NCBI GenBank assembly: GCA_001839685.1
Contig: MLAK01000727.1
Coordinates: forward strand, 1 to 64,000
Length of the DNA stretch: 64,000 nucleotides
Origin: Tritrichomonas foetus
Taxonomy: Eukaryota; Parabasalia; Tritrichomonadida; Tritrichomonadidae
Direction of reading: 5' to 3'
Part shown: in pieces, positions 60,634 to 64,000 of the stretch
Position numbering within the stretch: the stretch's first letter is position 1
Layout of the letters: each line of letters begins with the position of its first letter
Made by a program: the position numbers and the translations under genes
The notes under the pieces: model-generated
What the model was told of the DNA's origin: nothing
What the model saw: only the letters and a program-made list of their open reading frames with translations
Databases searched by the model: none

Positions 60634-62127
60634 ATGAGTTCGATTTTAGATGACACAAACTCAAGAGAGGAAGATCTCATGAACTTTTTAGAATATTCAT
60701 CTCTTAAAATTATCAAAGTTGCAATCCCAGTTGTTGTTACTCTTCTGGTCGACGCTTTCATTGTTCGATTTCTCGAAAAAACTCACGGCTCAGTCAATTT
60801 AAACCGATCGCTATATCAGACAATGAATTACAACAGTCAAAATGTCCCGATTGGCATTTCAGTTTCCCTCGCAATCGGGATAATAGTCGCAATTATTGTT
60901 GTCACCTCAATTCTACTAGCTTTATATTTTTATGGCTATATAAAAATAATCATGGCATGGATGATGATTTCTGTGTCACTTATTCTTTCAAGCTACTTCA
61001 TTCTTTCTCTTGGAAAAGTCCCAAAAAATTTGAATTTGCCTGTTGATTACATTTCACTTTTTATTCTCATTTCCAATTTAGTCATTGTTGGTGATTTATC
61101 CATCTTTTGGCGTGCACCAAAAATTTTCACACAGGTTTTTCTAGTTATTATTTCAGTTCTGGTCGCAATTGTATTTTTGCCTATTCCAGATGGAACGATT
61201 TGGATTTTACTTGTTCTTCTTGTTTTTTATGATGCTTGTGTGGTTTTGTGTCCACATGGGCTATTGAATATGCTGATTAAAAAGTCTGAAGAACAAAATG
61301 ATGCACTTCCCGCATTGATTTATTCTACAGCGGCATATCGTACACCTGAAAATGCTGAATCTTCGGATTATGAACCAAACAATTCATCAAATGATGAATT
61401 TTATGACTCTTTTGACAATGAAACTCAAACTGGAAACAATCAAACTTACAGAAACACCCACAACAACAATAATAATAATATGAATCACAACAACAACAAC
61501 AACAACAATAATAATAATAATAATAATTTTACTGGCATTAATCGTAATAATGAATTGAATAATCACAATAATAGAAATAATAGAAGTAGAAATGTGAATA
61601 ATAATAGAAATAGAGCGAATCACGGAAATAGAAATGATGAAAATTATGATGCTGATGAGGATTTCAATGTAACATTCGAAAATGATGATTATAACAATAA
61701 TAATAACAATTTGAATGATGCTTTGAATGGCAATCATCTAGATGAAGTTAGAGAATCTTTTGAAGCCGATGAACTCGAAGCAGTTGACATAAATATTTCG
61801 CCTGAATCTGATCGAAATCATCATCATCATCATCATCGTCGTCATAAAAAAGATAAAGATGATGGAATCAGGCTTGGTCTTGGTGATTTCTGTTTTTATG
61901 GAATTCTTGTTACGCGTGCTGCCCGTCTTGGATGGGACATTGTCATTCTTGTTGTTTTTGCAGTCATTCTTGGTCTTTCATTGACGCTTCTCCTACTTGC
62001 ATATGTGAAAAGGGCCCTTCCAGCTTTACCATTTTCTTTAATCCTTGGAATCATCTTCTTCATGATTGGAGCGGTCTCATTTCGACCTTTTGGGTTGAGA
62101 ATGAGAAATTCAATGTTTGCATTTTAG
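60634..62127 (+). CDS. Presenilin-type intramembrane aspartyl protease
   Basis: 497-aa multi-pass membrane protein, the catalytic subunit type of gamma-secretase. Both catalytic aspartates are present: Asp200 in YDACVVLCPHG (family YDxxxVLCP) and Asp418 in LGLGDF. The PAL motif follows as ALPALPF near residue 463. About nine hydrophobic segments are visible. The loop between the two catalytic segments is long (about 215-408) and made largely of Asn and Asp with a His run before LGLGDF. It contains where presenilins are normally self-cleaved. The frame begins TTG-ATG, so the start is ATG 60634. Other gamma-secretase subunits are not in this window. Confidence 0.95.
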   Translation: MSSILDDTNSREEDLMNFLEYSSLKIIKVAIPVVVTLLVDAFIVRFLEKTHGSVNLNRSLYQTMNYNSQNVPIGISVSLAIGIIVAIIVVTSILLALYFYGYIKIIMAWMMISVSLILSSYFILSLGKVPKNLNLPVDYISLFILISNLVIVGDLSIFWRAPKIFTQVFLVIISVLVAIVFLPIPDGTIWILLVLLVFYDACVVLCPHGLLNMLIKKSEEQNDALPALIYSTAAYRTPENAESSDYEPNNSSNDEFYDSFDNETQTGNNQTYRNTHNNNNNNMNHNNNNNNNNNNNNNFTGINRNNELNNHNNRNNRSRNVNNNRNRANHGNRNDENYDADEDFNVTFENDDYNNNNNNLNDALNGNHLDEVRESFEADELEAVDINISPESDRNHHHHHHRRHKKDKDDGIRLGLGDFCFYGILVTRAARLGWDIVILVVFAVILGLSLTLLLLAYVKRALPALPFSLILGIIFFMIGAVSFRPFGLRMRNSMFAF

Positions 62128-62723
62128 ATATTGTTTTTTATTTCTTTCAAAAAAACTTATGTGAATAATGTGTTTGTATTTTAAGCTAAACCTATGTTCT
62201 CGTTGCAGTCATATTTTCATTTGTTCCTTTTCTTTCTTTTTTGTTTTAATATCAAAATAAAAAAAAATTCTCAATAAATAAATATTCACACAGCTAGAAA
62301 ACAAATTATCATTAGATAGCGATTGATGATGAAACAATGACTTATCAGATATAACCTCAACTTATTTTCACTGAATGTCATAAGTTTTCACAAAATGGTA
62401 ATTTTTGGTGTGATCAGAAATAATATATTTATATACAAATTTTGATAATTAAATGAAAATAATGTTGATTCGTTATTATTTGACTTTAAGTAACGTTTTA
62501 TAGAAACAGAAACAACATCTTTGGGGATTTCACTTGTTGAAGTTTTCATTACAACGAATGAAGTTATTCACTTTCTAGGAATGTTGATATGACAGGTCTG
62601 TTTCTTCACAATTCGAGTGTGTCATCTTCCATTCAAACTATCATTTCTAAAGCTCGATTAAATTGAAATTATTGAAAATATAAAAAAAATTGATAGAATA
62701 ATCTCAAAATTTTGAGAAATTGA
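62128..62723. other. Intergenic DNA
   Basis: About 600 bp of AT-rich spacer between the presenilin gene and the next plus-strand gene. Nothing recognised. Confidence 0.4.
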
Positions 62724-63383
62724 ATGAATCGTCAGACAAAAATGATTTCACTTTTTTTATTTCCTGTGATGACTGAACAGCTCCAAACTCTCTCGAAAAC
62801 TCCTTTTGAAACAGACCAAGCTGCAATTGATTTTTTGAAGATTCTTTTGCCAGCCTTGGATCAAGATATGCAAAATCAGGGTTTATATCAAATCGGTGTT
62901 GATGCATTTAAAAATAATGCTGGAAACACTATTCTTAAGAGTCACTTTTTGGAAACCGTCTTTTCTGGAGAAGACCATAATGTTGCTCATTATTATTTTG
63001 CTCGGAAACTATTAAAAGAAAATTTGATCACTATTGAAGAAGTTCATCAAAGAATTGAATGTCTCACAACTAAAGATGTAAAACCTCCTGTGGGGCCAGA
63101 TTTTAAGTTGCTAATTCTTGCAACACCACTTTTGTTCTTTGAAAAGGAAATAAATGCCACTTCACCTGACGACTTCAAGAAATATTACTCACAAGTATCT
63201 ACAATTTTCCGTAGTTCACCAATGATTAAAAGAATGGCGCTCGAATGGAATACACCATTGAATATCAGAAATTGCTGTTATGACTTAATGAGTGGAAATA
63301 TCACATTTGAGCCGGACAACCTCGAAAAATTAGTGGAAATTGCAGGAGATCCAGCAAAGCTTCCACAAATACCAGTTTATTAA
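62724..63383 (+). CDS. Hypothetical helical protein
   Basis: 219-aa protein without a recognised family. It appears all-helical and well folded: TDQAAIDFLKILLPALDQDM, HYYFARKLLKENLITIEEV, and LILATPLLFFEKEI are amphipathic or hydrophobic segments. There is no membrane segment or low-complexity part. The first ATG is at 62724; a second in-frame ATG six residues on (MISLFLFPVM) could also start. It has a normal stop at 63381-63383. Confidence 0.8.
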   Translation: MNRQTKMISLFLFPVMTEQLQTLSKTPFETDQAAIDFLKILLPALDQDMQNQGLYQIGVDAFKNNAGNTILKSHFLETVFSGEDHNVAHYYFARKLLKENLITIEEVHQRIECLTTKDVKPPVGPDFKLLILATPLLFFEKEINATSPDDFKKYYSQVSTIFRSSPMIKRMALEWNTPLNIRNCCYDLMSGNITFEPDNLEKLVEIAGDPAKLPQIPVY

Positions 63384-63837
63384 AAGAAATTTAAACAATA
63401 TTTCATCATTTTTCCAAAAGACTTATTCATTTCAATAAATCCATTTGGAATATGAATGAAAAAGTGTGTCGAAATAGCACAACAGGCATTGTTGATTAAA
63501 AAAAAAGTGAAATATTGTCTTTGTATTAAGATATGTATATATTTGCAATACTATCTATATATTTGCAATACCATCTATGTAAATTTTCCTTTCTTGTTAA
63601 TATCACAAAAACTGTATAATATTTAGAAAACACTTTTTTTTTACTTTTCGTATATCACCTCGGAAACAAGGAGTAGATGATTACTATATCTACTTATATT
63701 CATGTAGTTCATATAGGTCTAAAATATGAAGAAGAAATTCCGTGATTTTCCATTTTAAATCCATACATTCCATTTGATAATTTAAACCGTTCAGAAACTT
63801 AAATAACCAAAATAACAACAGCAATTCATGATCATTA
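63384..63837. other. Right-edge spacer
   Basis: AT-rich DNA with a 20-bp tandem duplication at 63536-63575. A minus-strand open frame at 63690-63872 has unlikely composition and overlaps the partial gene below in another frame; I do not count it. Confidence 0.4.
63536..63575. repeat. 20-bp tandem duplication
   Basis: Two adjacent copies of a 20-bp unit (TATATATTTGCAATACTATC), differing at one base. Confidence 0.8.
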
Positions 63838-64000
63838 TCATGCAAATTGACGGAAATCATAATCAGGGTCATCAGTTGCGCGATTTTTATCAGCGAGAAC
63901 TCGACTCAAACATATGACTCCAAGTGGAAAAAACTCTGACAATAGTTGTTCAATGATGAAAATGCATAAATATTTTGATGAATCCAAAAAACATGTTTTA
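63838..64000 (-). CDS. Partial gene, C-terminal end (runs off edge)
   Basis: From the right edge the minus strand is open for about 54 codons to a TGA whose complement is at 63838-63840. The last residues, IIEQLLSEFFPLGVICL and then DDPDYDFRQFA, look protein-like, with a balanced composition unlike spacer. No family recognised. Because the stretch is short, chance remains possible. Confidence 0.4.
   Translation of the reverse strand, partial: KTCFLDSSKYLCIFIIEQLLSEFFPLGVICLSRVLADKNRATDDPDYDFRQFA

Noticed and set aside
61453..61540. AAC/AAT simple repeat as a separate microsatellite feature
   Set aside because: It is the coding sequence of the Asn-rich loop of presenilin and stays in frame.
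63690..63872. 60-codon minus-strand frame near the right edge
   Set aside because: It overlaps the better-looking partial frame in another phase and has a spacer-like Leu/His composition.
1..64000. tRNA, rRNA, CRISPR or complete transposon genes
   Set aside because: None recognised by eye; a tRNA or covariance-model scan would be needed to exclude small RNA genes.

Overview
The window reads as nuclear DNA of a parabasalid protist, most likely Tritrichomonas (T. foetus-like) or a close relative. The DNA is very AT-rich. Genes are long single open frames using the standard code, and I noticed no canonical trichomonad intron end. The families present are typical trichomonad expansions: short R2R3 Myb proteins, PP2A B56 subunits, CK1-type kinases, DUF3447-type ankyrin proteins, BTB-like proteins with discoidin-type domains, and proteins with Asn/Lys/Asp-rich low-complexity stretches. 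The species is an inference from gene families, not a match to a reference. The sequence has two assembly gaps (42250-42597 and 59078-59132), both inside tandem repeats.

Layout. 0.8-11.2 kb: an R2R3 Myb protein, a B56 subunit, a metallo-beta-lactamase-fold hydrolase (minus strand), a RasGAP gene split by a +1 frameshift in an A run, and a long-form tRNase Z. 11.2-12.4 kb: a decayed minus-strand copy of the BTB/discoidin gene whose intact relative lies at 28.8-30.8 kb, then a 180-bp element with terminal inverted repeats that has a diverged relative at 44.9 kb. 12.5-26.4 kb: an unknown basic protein, a C2 + TerD-TerD protein, a VPS9 protein, a MATE transporter, a second Myb, and an ankyrin gene broken by three short T-rich insertions. 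26.7-35.5 kb: an inositol polyphosphate kinase, the BTB/discoidin protein, a coiled-coil protein, an Atg4 protease and a CK1-like pseudokinase. 35.5-40.6 kb is mostly non-coding but carries a long, heavily decayed minus-strand gene. 40.6-45.9 kb: a Ser/Thr kinase, a 17-bp minisatellite with a gap, an FCP1/SCP-type phosphatase and a Rab5-like GTPase. 48.4-63.4 kb: a 1055-residue GAF-repeat protein with a degenerate phosphodiesterase domain, a PABPN1-like RRM protein, a kinase, a coiled-coil protein, a type I surface protein with a charged repeat, presenilin, and an unknown protein. A partial gene may run off the right edge on the minus strand.

The genes do not form operons; each has its own AT-rich upstream region and the strands alternate. 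Many can be grouped as signalling and membrane traffic: RasGAP, VPS9 (a Rab5-type exchange factor domain), Rab5-like GTPase, Atg4, presenilin, kinases and phosphatase parts. That they act together is inference. Start codons were set at the first ATG of each frame, so several open frames are shortened from non-ATG extensions. An 8-mer AAAAAGTT, in either orientation, recurs upstream of about half the genes and is a candidate promoter element. The most notable observations are two probable pseudoenzymes (the CK1-like kinase and the GAF-phosphodiesterase), the C2-TerD-TerD protein, the interrupted ankyrin and RasGAP genes, and the small inverted-repeat element.
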